From positions 186,001 through 250,000 of the forward strand of contig NZ_JAHBGB010000037.1 in NCBI RefSeq assembly GCF_018390555.1: DNA of 64,000 nt. The letters are read 5' to 3'. Source of the DNA: Ancylobacter oerskovii. GTDB taxonomy: Bacteria; Pseudomonadota; Alphaproteobacteria; Rhizobiales; Xanthobacteraceae. The notes below the pieces were generated by a model. That model ran no database searches. It was not told the origin of the DNA and saw only the letters and a list, made by a program, of their open reading frames with translations. The position numbers and the translations under genes are program-made. Below, one piece after another: positions 1-10,911 of the stretch; positions within the stretch are counted from its first letter, which is position 1, and every line of letters starts with the position of its first letter.

Positions 1-227
1 CGGGCTTCGACGGCAGGCTGCTGTTCGAGACCGTGCTCGGCAACACCATGGAAGGCTTCTTCGCCGACCCGATCTATGGCGGCAACAAGGACATGGTGTC
101 GTGGAAGATGCTGGGCTTTCCCGGCGCCCGCTACGACTACCGGGACTATGTCGAGCGCCACAACGAGAAGCTGGACCTGCCGCCACTGTCCATTGCCGGC
201 CGGCCGGAATGGAAGACGAGGGGCTGA
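1..227 (+). CDS. gluconate 2-dehydrogenase subunit 3 family protein, C-terminal part
   Basis: This is the 3' end of a gene that starts before the window; the open frame is read from base 3 and stops with TGA at 225-227. The visible 74 residues, with TMEGFFADPIYGGNKDMVSW in the middle, match the small subunit of membrane-bound gluconate 2-dehydrogenase (family knowledge). This subunit carries the Tat signal and escorts the flavoprotein to the periplasm in known complexes; the N-terminus is not visible here. It is followed after 4 bases by the GMC flavoprotein gene and then a cytochrome c gene, the usual three-subunit order. Confidence 0.85.
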   Translation, partial: GFDGRLLFETVLGNTMEGFFADPIYGGNKDMVSWKMLGFPGARYDYRDYVERHNEKLDLPPLSIAGRPEWKTRG

Positions 228-231
228 AGAC

Positions 232-1998
232 ATGGCTGTGAAACTCCCCCGCAAGGACGTGGTGGTCATCGGGCTCGGCTGGGCCGGCTCGATCATCGCC
301 AATGAGCTGACCGACGAAGGCCTCGATGTCGTCGCCATCGAGCGCGGTCCGTGGCGCGACACGGCGCGTGACTTCAACATCGCCACCGCCGCCGACGAGC
401 TGCGCTACAACCAGCGCCAGGAACTGATGGTGCGCCCGGCGCAGAACGCCATCACCGTGCGCAACAACGCCTCGCAGACCGCGCTGCCGATGCGCAACTG
501 GGGCTCGTTCCATCCCGGCAACGGCACGGGCGGCGCCGGCAACCACTGGGCTGGCATCACCTTCCGCTTCGGGCCGGACGACTTCCGCCTCAAGAGCTAC
601 CTCACCGAGAAATACGGCGCCGCCGCCATGCCCGAGGAGCTCACGCTCCAGGACTGGGGCACCGACTGGGCGGAGATGGAGCCGCATTACGCGTCCTTCG
701 ACCGGATCGCCGGCATTTCCGGCAAGGCCGGCAACCTGAACGGCGTCATCCAGGAGGGCGGCAACCCGTTCGAGGGGCCGCGCTCGGAGGAATACCCGAC
801 CAAGCCGATGAGGCAGCCCTATGGGCCGACGCTGTTCGCGGAGGCCGCGCGCAAGCTCGGCTACAAGCCGTTCCCGGTGCCGTCGGCGCTGTTGTCGGAG
901 GCCTATACCAACCCGCTCGGCGTCACCATGGGGCCGTGCACCTTCTGCGGCTTCTGCACCAATTACGGCTGCGCCAACTATTCCAAGGCCAGCGCCATCA
1001 CCACCGTGCTGCCGGCGCTGGTGCGCAAGTCGAACTTCACCGCGGTGACCAATTCCGAGGTGCTGCGCGTGACGCTCGACCGCTCCGGCACCCGCGCCAC
1101 CGGCGTCGTCTATGTCGATAGTTCCGGGCAGGAATGGGAACAGCCGGCCGACCTCGTGGTGGTCAGCGCCTTCACCTTCGAGAATGTGCGGCTGATGCTG
1201 CTGTCGGGGGTCGGCAAGCCCTATGACCCGGCGACCAACAGCGGCAGCACGGGGCGCAATTACTGCTACCAGACCGCCAACAGCGTGCAGATGTTCTTCG
1301 ACGACAAGAACTTCAACTCCTTCATCGGCGGTGGTGCCGTCGGCATGGGGATCGACGAGTTCAACAACGACAATTTCGACCATTCCGGCCTCGGCTTCTT
1401 CGGCGGCGGCTCGATCCGGGTGACGCCGATCGGCGCGGCGCCGATCGGCAGCCGTCCGACCCCGCCCGGCACGCCGCGCTGGGGCTCGAAATGGAAGAGC
1501 GAGACGCAGAAGGCCTATCTCAGCACCATGAGCATCGGCTGCGAGGCGTCGAGCTACGCCATTCGCGGCAACTACCTGTCGCTGGACCCGACCTACAAGG
1601 ATCGGCTCGGCCGGCCGCTGCTGCGGGTCACCTTCGACTTCCCGGAGAACGACCTGAAGATGGCGCAGTACTGCACCTCCAGGGTCGCCGAGATCGCCCG
1701 CGCCATGGGGCCGCGCCAGATCGTCGAGCGGCCGATGAAGGGACACTGGAACAGCGTGCCCTATCAGTCCTCGCATGTGGTCGGCGGCTTCGTCATGGGC
1801 ACCGATCCGACCACCAGTTCGGTGAACAAGTATCTGCAGGCCTGGGACGTGCCGAACCTGTTCGTGGTCGGCGCCTCCGCCTTCCCGCAGAACCCGGGCT
1901 ACAACCCCACTGGCACGGTGGGGGCGCTGGCCTTCAAGGCGGCGGACGCCATCCGCACCCTCTATCTGAAGGCGCCGGGCGCGTTGGTGCCGGCATGA
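232..1998 (+). CDS. GMC-family FAD dehydrogenase subunit (gluconate 2-dehydrogenase type)
   Basis: A 588-residue flavoprotein, probably the catalytic subunit of a periplasmic, membrane-attached sugar or sugar-acid dehydrogenase. The FAD-binding GLGWAG motif is at residues 14-19. Cysteines at 236, 239, 242 and 247 (CTFCGFCTNYGC) resemble the cluster that binds an iron-sulfur centre in related bacterial FAD glucose dehydrogenases; cluster binding here is an inference. The C-terminal GMC signature with SHVVGG and NPGYNPTGT supplies the active-site His/Asn region. The ATG at 232 is chosen because it lies just after the preceding stop and begins directly at the Rossmann strand; an open frame continues upstream but overlaps the previous gene. 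The stop overlaps the cytochrome start (ATGA). The true substrate cannot be read from the sequence. Confidence 0.9.
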   Translation: MAVKLPRKDVVVIGLGWAGSIIANELTDEGLDVVAIERGPWRDTARDFNIATAADELRYNQRQELMVRPAQNAITVRNNASQTALPMRNWGSFHPGNGTGGAGNHWAGITFRFGPDDFRLKSYLTEKYGAAAMPEELTLQDWGTDWAEMEPHYASFDRIAGISGKAGNLNGVIQEGGNPFEGPRSEEYPTKPMRQPYGPTLFAEAARKLGYKPFPVPSALLSEAYTNPLGVTMGPCTFCGFCTNYGCANYSKASAITTVLPALVRKSNFTAVTNSEVLRVTLDRSGTRATGVVYVDSSGQEWEQPADLVVVSAFTFENVRLMLLSGVGKPYDPATNSGSTGRNYCYQTANSVQMFFDDKNFNSFIGGGAVGMGIDEFNNDNFDHSGLGFFGGGSIRVTPIGAAPIGSRPTPPGTPRWGSKWKSETQKAYLSTMSIGCEASSYAIRGNYLSLDPTYKDRLGRPLLRVTFDFPENDLKMAQYCTSRVAEIARAMGPRQIVERPMKGHWNSVPYQSSHVVGGFVMGTDPTTSSVNKYLQAWDVPNLFVVGASAFPQNPGYNPTGTVGALAFKAADAIRTLYLKAPGALVPA

Positions 1999-3218
1999 GG
2001 AAGAGCGTTCTCCTCGCCCTCGCCATCCTCGGCGGCCTGTCTGCCGCGGCACAGGCCGGCGACCAGACCGACTTCGTCACCGTCGAGCGCGGCCGCTATC
2101 TCGCCGTGCTCGGCGACTGCGCCGCCTGCCACACCGCGCCCGGCGGCAAGCCCTTCGCCGGCGGCGTGCCGATCGAGACGCCGTTCGGCCGGCTGGTCGG
2201 CGCCAACATCACGCCGGACCGCGAGACCGGCATCGGCGACTGGACGCTGGAAGACTTTCAGCGGGCCATGTCGGAAGGCGTCGCCAAGGGCGGCTACCAT
2301 CTCTACGGCGCCATGCCCTACACCGCCTATACCAAGGTGACGGCGGCGGACAATGCGGCGCTGTTCGCCTATCTCAAGACGCTGGAGCCGGTGCACAGCG
2401 AGGTCGAGACCAACCAGCTGCCCTTCCCGTTCAACATCCGGCTCAGCCTGTTCGGCTGGAACCTCCTGAACTTCACCAAGGGCGAATATGTGCCGGATCC
2501 CAAGCGGGACGCGGAATGGAATCGCGGCGCCTATCTCGTGCAGGGGCTGGCCCATTGCGGCACCTGCCACACGCCGAAGAACGTGATCGGCGGCGACAAG
2601 AACGACCAGTTCCTGAAGGGCAACGTCGTCGATGGCTGGCTGGCGCCCGACATCACCGGCAATGCGCATGAGGGCATCGGCAAGTGGTCGGTCGACGAGC
2701 TGATCGACTACATGAAGGACGGCGCCAATCGCTACGACATCGCCTCCGGGCCGATGGCGGAGGTGGTGGAGAAATCGTCGAGCCAGTGGACCGATGCCGA
2801 TCTCAAGGCGGTGGCGACCTACCTGAAGAGCCTCGACGGTTCGCCGACCGCCCCGCCGGCGCCGCTGGCCGCCTCCGATCCGCGAATGGTGGCCGGTCGG
2901 GCGATCTATGAGGATCGCTGCTCGGGGTGCCATGTCGGCAAGGGCGAGGGTATCGCCGGGCTGTTCCCGAAGCTTGCCGCCGCGCCGCTCGTCAACAATG
3001 CCGATCCGGCCTCGCTGATCCGCGTGGTGCTGGCGGGAAGCCGGGCCGGGGCGACCGATGCCCGCCCGACCGGTCCTTCCATGCCGGCCTTCGCCTGGAA
3101 CCTGAAGGACGAGGACGTCGCCAACCTGCTCACCTATGTGCGCAACAGCTGGGGCAATGCCGCGCCGCCGGTGGCGGCCGGCGAGGTGGCGAAACTGCGG
3201 AGCGAATTGCAGCCCTGA
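1995..3218 (+). CDS. triheme cytochrome c subunit of a membrane-bound dehydrogenase
   Basis: A 407-residue protein with an N-terminal signal peptide (cleavage likely after AQA near residue 21) and three heme c motifs: CAACH at 42-46, CGTCH at 188-192 and CSGCH at 309-313. This is the architecture of the cytochrome subunit of gluconate, alcohol and aldehyde dehydrogenases, which passes electrons from the flavoprotein to ubiquinone at the periplasmic face of the inner membrane. The start ATG overlaps the stop of the flavoprotein gene by 4 bases, indicating translational coupling. A strong terminator follows. Confidence 0.92.
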   Translation: MRKSVLLALAILGGLSAAAQAGDQTDFVTVERGRYLAVLGDCAACHTAPGGKPFAGGVPIETPFGRLVGANITPDRETGIGDWTLEDFQRAMSEGVAKGGYHLYGAMPYTAYTKVTAADNAALFAYLKTLEPVHSEVETNQLPFPFNIRLSLFGWNLLNFTKGEYVPDPKRDAEWNRGAYLVQGLAHCGTCHTPKNVIGGDKNDQFLKGNVVDGWLAPDITGNAHEGIGKWSVDELIDYMKDGANRYDIASGPMAEVVEKSSSQWTDADLKAVATYLKSLDGSPTAPPAPLAASDPRMVAGRAIYEDRCSGCHVGKGEGIAGLFPKLAAAPLVNNADPASLIRVVLAGSRAGATDARPTGPSMPAFAWNLKDEDVANLLTYVRNSWGNAAPPVAAGEVAKLRSELQP

Positions 3219-3300
3219 GGGAGCGCGGCGGGCGGCCGGGATACCGGCCGTGCGTCTGGATATCGCCGGGGCTCCTGGGCCCGAACGGCGTGGAAAGAGT

Positions 3301-3333
3301 GGCCGCCGCCGGATCCCCGGCGGCGGCCATTTT
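3301..3333 (+). terminator. intrinsic terminator after the gluconate-type dehydrogenase operon
   Basis: A perfect 12-bp GC stem (3301-3312 with 3317-3328, loop ATCC) is followed by ATTTT. It sits between the convergent cytochrome c gene and katG, so it may stop transcription from both sides. Confidence 0.75.
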
Positions 3334-3341
3334 CGTCAGGA

Positions 3342-5718
<2,377 letters not shown>

Positions 5719-6663
5719 ATGAAAAACCTGACTTTCAAGCAGCTGCGTTATTTCGAGGCGCTGGCCCGCCACGGCCACTTCCGCCGGGCGGCTGAGGCCT
5801 GCGGCATTTCCCAGCCGGCCTTGTCCATGCAGATCAAGGAAATGGAGGAGGAGGTCGGCATGGAGCTCTTCGAGCGGGGCGCCCGGCAGGTGCGTCTGAC
5901 CGGCTTCGGCGAGGAATTCGCTCCGCGCATCCGCGAGATCCTGCGCTCGGTCGACGAATTGGGGGACATTGCGCGCGCCTCGCGCGACCGGTTGGTCGGA
6001 CGGCTGCGCATCGGGGTGATCCCCACCGTCGCGCCCTATCTGCTGCCGTCCCTGCTCGGCAATCTCGGCCGCCTGCACAAGGGGCTCGACGTCCATGTGC
6101 GGGAGACGCAGACGCCGCGGCTGATCCAGGAACTGGAAGAGGGCCGGCTCGACACGGCGATCGTGGCGCTGCCGGTGTCGGAGGCCGCCTTGACCGAGAT
6201 CACCCTGTTCACGGAGAATTTCGTGCTGGTGCGCCCCGGCGCGGATGCCGGAAAGCCGGTACCGGAGCCCGAGGCGGTGCGCGAGATGCGGCTGCTGCTG
6301 CTCGAGGAAGGCCACTGCTTTCGCGAGCAGGCACTGTCCTTCTGCAACATGGACATGCGCACGCCGCCGCGCGACGTTCTCGATGCGAGCTCACTCTCCA
6401 CGCTGGTGCAGATGGTGGATGCCGGCATCGGCGTGACGCTGATACCGGAAATGGCGGTGGCGGTGGAAACGCGCTCGGCGTCGGTATCCGTCGCGCGGTT
6501 CAAGGATCCCGAACCCTCGCGGACGATCGGCATGGTCTGGCGCCGGACCAGCCCGCTGGCCAGCCAGCTGCTGCAGATTTCCGAGGTGGTGCGCCGTTCC
6601 ATCGGTGCGCTGCGCGATCAGCACGACGGGCAGCGCGCCAGGGACAACGTTCCCGGCCAATGA
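5719..6663 (+). CDS. oxyR: hydrogen-peroxide-sensing LysR-type regulator OxyR
   Basis: A 314-residue LysR regulator with an N-terminal winged helix-turn-helix (LTFKQLRYFEALARHGHFRR, residues 4-23) and a C-terminal sensing domain. The redox pair Cys200 and Cys209 in EEGHCFREQALSFC corresponds to Cys199 and Cys208 of E. coli OxyR, which form the activating disulfide. The position next to katG supports the call. It should activate katG and possibly the ohr and thiol genes downstream. Confidence 0.95.
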   Translation: MKNLTFKQLRYFEALARHGHFRRAAEACGISQPALSMQIKEMEEEVGMELFERGARQVRLTGFGEEFAPRIREILRSVDELGDIARASRDRLVGRLRIGVIPTVAPYLLPSLLGNLGRLHKGLDVHVRETQTPRLIQELEEGRLDTAIVALPVSEAALTEITLFTENFVLVRPGADAGKPVPEPEAVREMRLLLLEEGHCFREQALSFCNMDMRTPPRDVLDASSLSTLVQMVDAGIGVTLIPEMAVAVETRSASVSVARFKDPEPSRTIGMVWRRTSPLASQLLQISEVVRRSIGALRDQHDGQRARDNVPGQ

Positions 6664-6681
6664 TCAGGTGCGGGGCGCGCA

Positions 6682-6709
6682 CTCCACCGGCGCATGGAGG
6701 CCGGTGGAG
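6682..6709. terminator. convergent hairpin between oxyR and the cytochrome P460 gene
   Basis: A perfect 9-bp inverted repeat CTCCACCGG / CCGGTGGAG (6682-6690 and 6701-6709), followed on the plus strand by GTCTTT. It lies in the 64-bp gap between two convergent genes, so termination is the likely role; the T run is weak. Confidence 0.5.
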
Positions 6710-6727
6710 GTCTTTGGCGGAGGAGGC

Positions 6728-7240
6728 TTACGGCGCGTAGCGGGTGAAGACGTAGTCGTGGTCCTTCACCAGTGCCTCGTGACAGGCCCAGCATGTCTCG
6801 TGCTGGGCCTTGTCCACCGGCTTGCCGTCGATGAAGCGGCCGAAGCCCCATCCGCCGGTGGCGGCATATTTCTTCGAGTCCTTCACCATCACCTGCACCG
6901 TCGTCGCCGCGCCCGGCACGGTCGCCGAGGCGAATTCCGGCGACTGCTTCTGCTTCCAGGCGAGCTTGACCAGAACGGTGCCGTCCGGGAAGGGCAGGGT
7001 GCCGGCGCGATAGGCATCGACCGCGATCTGGTTGCCGACCACGGCCCGCAGCTCGTCGAGAGGCTCCGCCTCGAGCGCGGGCGCGATCAGCTCCCATTTG
7101 CGATAGCCATCCGGGATGGTGACGCCGTAGATCGGCGAGGCGTTCTCCGGCGTCGCTTCGCTAGTGGCCCAGGTCGCGGTGGCCAGTGCCAGCGGCGTCA
7201 GCAGCGCGGCGGCGCCGGCGAGGAGGTAGAGCGGCTTCAT
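6728..7240 (-). CDS. cytochrome P460 family protein
   Basis: A 170-residue secreted heme protein. A signal peptide covers roughly residues 1-25 (hydrophobic stretch, then ATATWA). The fold ends with the heme motif CWACH at 150-154 and the closing VKDHDYVFTRYAP, typical of cytochrome P460. Characterised members oxidise hydroxylamine or handle nitric oxide in ammonia and methane oxidisers; the heme-crosslinking lysine may be one in VKLAWKQK, but I cannot assign it. It begins 13 bases after the alpha/beta hydrolase gene on the same strand, so the two are probably one operon. Confidence 0.88.
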   Translation of the reverse strand: MKPLYLLAGAAALLTPLALATATWATSEATPENASPIYGVTIPDGYRKWELIAPALEAEPLDELRAVVGNQIAVDAYRAGTLPFPDGTVLVKLAWKQKQSPEFASATVPGAATTVQVMVKDSKKYAATGGWGFGRFIDGKPVDKAQHETCWACHEALVKDHDYVFTRYAP

Positions 7241-7253
7241 GCGCTTGCCCCCG

Positions 7254-8321
7254 TCAGAACTTGTCGACGTCGATGATCGCCTGCGCGAAGGCGTCGGGGG
7301 CCTCCTGCGGCAGATTATGGCCGATGCCGCCGGTGATCAGGCGGAACTCGTATTTGCCGGTGAATTTCTTCGCATAGTTCGCCGGATCGGGATGCGGCGC
7401 GCCGTTGGCATCGCCTTCCATGGTGATGGTCGGCACGTTGATGTTGGGCAGGGTGGCGAGCTTCTTCTCCAGCTCGTCATACTTCGCCTCGCCCTTCGCC
7501 AGGTCCAGCCGCCAGCGATAGTTGTCGATGCTGATGGCGACGTGGTCGGGATTGTCGAAGGCCGTCGCCGAACGGTTGAAGGTGGCGTCGTCGAACGCCC
7601 ATTTGGGCGAGGCGAGCTCCCAGATGAGGCGGGCGAAGTCGCGGGTGTACTTCCGGTATCCCAGCACGCCGCGCTCGGTGGCGAAATAGTACTGGTACCA
7701 CCATTGCAGCTCGGCCTTGGGCGGGAGCGGCTGGCGGTTGGCTTCCTGGCTGCCGATCAGATAGCCGCTGACCGAGACCATGCCCTTGCAGCGTTCCGGC
7801 CAGAGGGCGGCCAGGATGTTGACGGTGCGCGCGCCCCAATCGAAGCCGCCCACCACCGCGCTCTCGATCTTGAGCGCGTTCATGAAGGCGAGGGCGTCCA
7901 CCGCGAGCGCCGCCTGCTGACCGTTGCGCGGGCTCGCCTCCGAGAGGAAGCGGGTTCCGCCATAGCCGCGCAGATAGGGAACGATCACCCGGTAGCCCGC
8001 CGCGGCGAGGAGGGGAGCGACATCGACATAGGCATGGATGTCGTAGGGCCAGCCATGGAGCAGCAGCACCGGCGGGCCATCGGCCGGGCCGGCTTCGGCG
8101 TAGCTGACTTTCAGCACGCCGGCATCGATCTCCTTCAGCGGGGCGAAGGACGTATGCCGGCCGCGCGACGCGCTGGCCGGCGACGGGCTCCCCACGGGGC
8201 TGCCCGCCGTTCCGCTCGACTGGGCCGAGGCCACGGAGATGGCGCCGAGCGGCGCGGCGGCAATGCCCAAGGCGGCCATGCCGAGAATGCCGCGCCGCTG
8301 GTGGTTGATGTCGTGTGCCAT
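7254..8321 (-). CDS. Tat-exported alpha/beta hydrolase, epoxide-hydrolase-like
   Basis: A 355-residue protein whose N-terminus has a twin-arginine signal (HQRRGILGMAALG, residues 7-19), predicting export folded to the periplasm. The alpha/beta fold shows the HGWP oxyanion loop, a nucleophile elbow GGFDWGAR with Asp rather than Ser, and a late GIGHN histidine. The Asp nucleophile is the pattern of epoxide hydrolases and haloalkane dehalogenases. The start at 8321 is set by GGAGG 6 bases upstream. It is the first gene of a two-gene unit with the P460 cytochrome and is divergent from ohr. The substrate is unknown. Confidence 0.85.
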   Translation of the reverse strand: MAHDINHQRRGILGMAALGIAAAPLGAISVASAQSSGTAGSPVGSPSPASASRGRHTSFAPLKEIDAGVLKVSYAEAGPADGPPVLLLHGWPYDIHAYVDVAPLLAAAGYRVIVPYLRGYGGTRFLSEASPRNGQQAALAVDALAFMNALKIESAVVGGFDWGARTVNILAALWPERCKGMVSVSGYLIGSQEANRQPLPPKAELQWWYQYYFATERGVLGYRKYTRDFARLIWELASPKWAFDDATFNRSATAFDNPDHVAISIDNYRWRLDLAKGEAKYDELEKKLATLPNINVPTITMEGDANGAPHPDPANYAKKFTGKYEFRLITGGIGHNLPQEAPDAFAQAIIDVDKF

Positions 8322-8642
8322 GTTTGGCCTCCGCGTACCGATTGATTGGGGCATTCCATGCCCGCCGTGTATCCGTGCCATGTGGGATCGGGCTGGATTT
8401 GAAAGCCGGTGTAGCGATCCCGACGCCGAACACAGTGCGATACAAACCGCCGGCGAGGTGTCGCGAACGCACGCGGCCGCGGCGGCGGCGGGCTTTCCAA
8501 GTATCGCAATGTAACGAAACGGCTTGAGAAGGGAGTGGGTTACAGAGCTCGCCCGCCGCCACACATGCCCGACATGTCCGGCTGCGATCTCACACCCGCT
8601 GATCTGCGCCGCCGATGCCGGCGCCAGCCAACGGAGCGTTCC
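8322..8642. promoter_or_regulatory. divergent promoter region with TGTAwCG-like boxes (hydrolase / ohr)
   Basis: This 321-bp gap holds no gene. It contains GTATCGCAATGTAACG at 8501-8516, where GTATCG and GTAACG recur exactly 10 bp apart. An inverted copy, CGATACA, is at 8438-8444, and TGTATCC plus ATGTGGG lie 12 bp apart at 8368-8386. Similar boxes occur before several other units up to 19.7 kb. Tandem 10-11 bp repeats are typical of OmpR-family regulators, so control by the response regulator at 14557-15282 is a hypothesis. Confidence 0.45.
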
Positions 8643-9059
8643 ATGACCAAGATCGACAAGGTTCTCTACACGGCGAAGACCCACACCACCGGAGGGCGGG
8701 AGGGTGCCTCGCGCAGTTCCGACGGCCGGCTGGACCTGAAGCTCTCGACGCCGGGCAGCACGGGCGCCGGCACCAACCCGGAACAGCTCTTCGCGGCGGG
8801 CTGGTCGGCCTGCTTCATCGGCGCCATCGGCCTCGCCGCCGGCAAGCGCAAGGTGGCGCTGCCGGCGGACCTCGCCGTCGACGCCGAAGTCGATCTCGGC
8901 ACCACGGAAGGGGCCTATTTCCTGCAGGCGCGCCTCAATGTGCGCATACCCGGCCTCGATGCGGATCTCGCCCGCAGCCTGGTGGAGGAGGCACATCGGA
9001 CCTGCCCCTATTCCAAGGCGACGCACGGCAATATCGACGTCACGCTCAACGTGATCTGA
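8643..9059 (+). CDS. ohr: organic hydroperoxide resistance protein (Ohr/OsmC family)
   Basis: A 138-residue thiol peroxidase that reduces organic hydroperoxides. It has the two reactive cysteines of the family, Cys57 in SACFIG and Cys121 in RTCPYSKAT, and the Ohr-type N-terminus TKIDKVLYTAKTHTTGGREG. The ATG at 8643 fits the family length. The gene is monocistronic, followed by a strong terminator; no ohrR regulator gene is adjacent. Confidence 0.93.
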   Translation: MTKIDKVLYTAKTHTTGGREGASRSSDGRLDLKLSTPGSTGAGTNPEQLFAAGWSACFIGAIGLAAGKRKVALPADLAVDAEVDLGTTEGAYFLQARLNVRIPGLDADLARSLVEEAHRTCPYSKATHGNIDVTLNVI

Positions 9060-9082
9060 GGCGTCGGACCCAGTGAAGCCGT

Positions 9083-9112
9083 GGCCGGGGCATTGGTGCC
9101 CCGGCCTTTTTT
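9083..9112 (+). terminator. intrinsic terminator after ohr
   Basis: A 9-bp perfect stem GGCCGGGGC / GCCCCGGCC (9083-9091, 9098-9106) is followed by six T residues at 9107-9112. This is a textbook rho-independent terminator on the plus strand. Confidence 0.9.
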
Positions 9113-9127
9113 GTTGCCCGGTGTCCT

Positions 9128-9268
9128 TCACCTGCTGGCGGACACCGGGGCGCCGGCATGCGGAGCGACGAGCGCCGTCACCGGTGCCATGTCGCGCGGA
9201 TTGGAATCCCAGGCGCAGGGAAAAGCGGCGAGCGCGATCGTCGCGACCGCGATGATGAAGGAACGCAT
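9128..9268 (-). CDS. small putative secreted protein, 46 residues
   Basis: A short open frame starting MRSFIIAVATIALAAFPCAW, which looks like a signal peptide with a possible lipobox-like or free cysteine at residue 18. A good ribosome-binding site (GAGGAG about 8 bases upstream) supports translation. The mature part is only about 28 residues, Pro/Ala-rich, with no recognisable domain. It follows the aldehyde dehydrogenase gene by 37 bases on the same strand and may be co-transcribed. I do not recognise it. Confidence 0.45.
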   Translation of the reverse strand: MRSFIIAVATIALAAFPCAWDSNPRDMAPVTALVAPHAGAPVSASR

Positions 9269-9305
9269 TCCTGTTCTCCTCGTCAGGGGGATCGGACAGC
9301 CCGGC

Positions 9306-10772
9306 CTAGGCTGCGGCCGGCATGAAGATGGCCTTGGTCTCGAGAAAGGCTTCCAGGCCTTCCGGCCCGCCTTCCCGACCGAGGCCGGAGGACTTGAAGC
9401 CGCCGAACGGCACCGAGGGCGCGAGTTCCACGCCGTTGATGCCGACCTGCCCGGTGCGGATCCGGCGGGCGAGCCGATAGGCACGCTCGCCGTCGCGGCT
9501 ATAGACGCTGCCGCTGAGGCCGAGGTCGCTGTCATTGGCGAGGCGGATCGCCTCGTCCTCGTCGTCATAGGCGTGAACGGTGACGACGGGGCCGAAGATT
9601 TCCTCGCGGGCGATGGTCATCTGCGGCTGGACGTCGACGAACACCGTGGGTTCGACGAAGAAGCCGCGATCGAACCCGTCGGGGCGCCCGCCGCCGAGCA
9701 CCACCCGCGCGCCTTCCGACACGCCCTCGTCGATGAAGCCGAGGATGCGGTCGCGCTGGCGGGCGTTCACCACCGGGCCGATCTGCGTCTGCCGGTCCCA
9801 GGGGTCGCCGAGGCGGAGCTTGCGGACAATGCCGGCATAGGCGTCCACCACCTCGTCGAAGCGGCTGCGGGGCGCCAGGATGCGCGTCTGCGAGAAGCAG
9901 ATCTGGCCGGAGAAGAGCATGGTGAAGGGAGCAAGCGCGGGCAGTGCGGCGGAAAGGTCGGCATCGTCGAGGATGATCGCCGCGGACTTGCCGCCGAGCT
10001 CCAGCGTCGTGCGCGCCATGCGGTCGGCGGCACCGAGGCCGATCATGCGGCCGGCGGCGACGCTGCCGGTGAAGCTGATCTTGTCGATGTCCGGCGAGGC
10101 GACGAGATAGGCGCTTTCCGGGCGGTCGGCGGTGACGACATTGATGACGCCGCGGGGCAGGCCGGCCTCGGCCGCGCATTCGGCCAGGATGAGGCCTTCC
10201 ACCGGGCTTTCCACCGGCGACTTGACCACCATGGTGCAGCCGGCCGCGAGCGCGGCACCGACCTTGTGGGCGGTGATCGGGAAGGTGGCGTTCCAGGGTG
10301 AGACCAGCGCCGCCACCCCCACCGGCTCGCGCCGGACGCGGGCGTGGCCGCGCGCCGTGGGACGGCGGTCCTCGAAGGCGTAGCTGGCGGCGAGCTGGGC
10401 ATAATAGTGGTAGCGGGCGAGGCCGGTGCGCACGAGGTTCTCCGCCAGGGAGATCGGCATGCCGACCTGCGCGGTGGCGAGGCGGGCCAGCAGCTCCGAG
10501 CGCTGCGCCAGCCCGTCGGCCAGACGGGTCATGAGCCTTGCGCGCTCGGCGCCGTCCATGTGCGGCCAGGGGCCGTTGTCGAAGGCGTGGCGGGCGGCGG
10601 CAATGGCGCGGTCCATGTCGTCGGTATCCGCCAGGGCGGCGTGAAACACCGTGCCTTCGGTGGCGGGGTGCACGACGGTGGCGTGTCGGCCCGAATGACC
10701 CGGGATCCAGTCGCCGCCGATATGGAAGCGCTCGAGAAGATGGGGAGCGAGTTCGTCGGTGATGTCAGGCAT
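9306..10772 (-). CDS. NAD(P)-dependent aldehyde dehydrogenase
   Basis: A 488-residue cytosolic aldehyde dehydrogenase. The general-base glutamate is in TLELGGKSA, the catalytic cysteine in FSGQICFSQTR, and a coenzyme-binding FTGSVAAGR is upstream. The start at 10772 is fixed by AAAGGAGG placed 5 bases upstream; an open frame extends further but lacks family similarity. The sequence resembles broad-substrate aldehyde or betaine-aldehyde enzymes more than a formaldehyde-specific one. Boxes resembling TGTAwCG lie upstream (10811-10860). Confidence 0.92.
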   Translation of the reverse strand: MPDITDELAPHLLERFHIGGDWIPGHSGRHATVVHPATEGTVFHAALADTDDMDRAIAAARHAFDNGPWPHMDGAERARLMTRLADGLAQRSELLARLATAQVGMPISLAENLVRTGLARYHYYAQLAASYAFEDRRPTARGHARVRREPVGVAALVSPWNATFPITAHKVGAALAAGCTMVVKSPVESPVEGLILAECAAEAGLPRGVINVVTADRPESAYLVASPDIDKISFTGSVAAGRMIGLGAADRMARTTLELGGKSAAIILDDADLSAALPALAPFTMLFSGQICFSQTRILAPRSRFDEVVDAYAGIVRKLRLGDPWDRQTQIGPVVNARQRDRILGFIDEGVSEGARVVLGGGRPDGFDRGFFVEPTVFVDVQPQMTIAREEIFGPVVTVHAYDDEDEAIRLANDSDLGLSGSVYSRDGERAYRLARRIRTGQVGINGVELAPSVPFGGFKSSGLGREGGPEGLEAFLETKAIFMPAAA

Positions 10773-10810
10773 GTCCGCCTCCTTTGCGAGGGGAAGGCTG
10801 GTTCGCTCGC

Positions 10811-10860
10811 GTATCGCGCCTATGTTCACCGGGCGGTCGATATGTTTGCGTTTGTAGCGG
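10811..10860 (-). promoter_or_regulatory. candidate regulator boxes upstream of the aldehyde dehydrogenase gene
   Basis: The stretch holds GTATCGCG (10811), ATGTTCACC (10822), ATGTTTGCG (10842) and TTGTAGCGG (10852). The ATGTT cores are 20 bp apart and the last box follows at 10 bp, phased on one face of the helix. They resemble the boxes before ohr, the DipZ-like gene and the response regulator, but are more degenerate. Confidence 0.35.
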
Positions 10861-10911
10861 AGCGGGGCCGGGGCGGGCCGGTCGGCGGCGATCCCGGGGT
10901 TCGGCCGGCGG

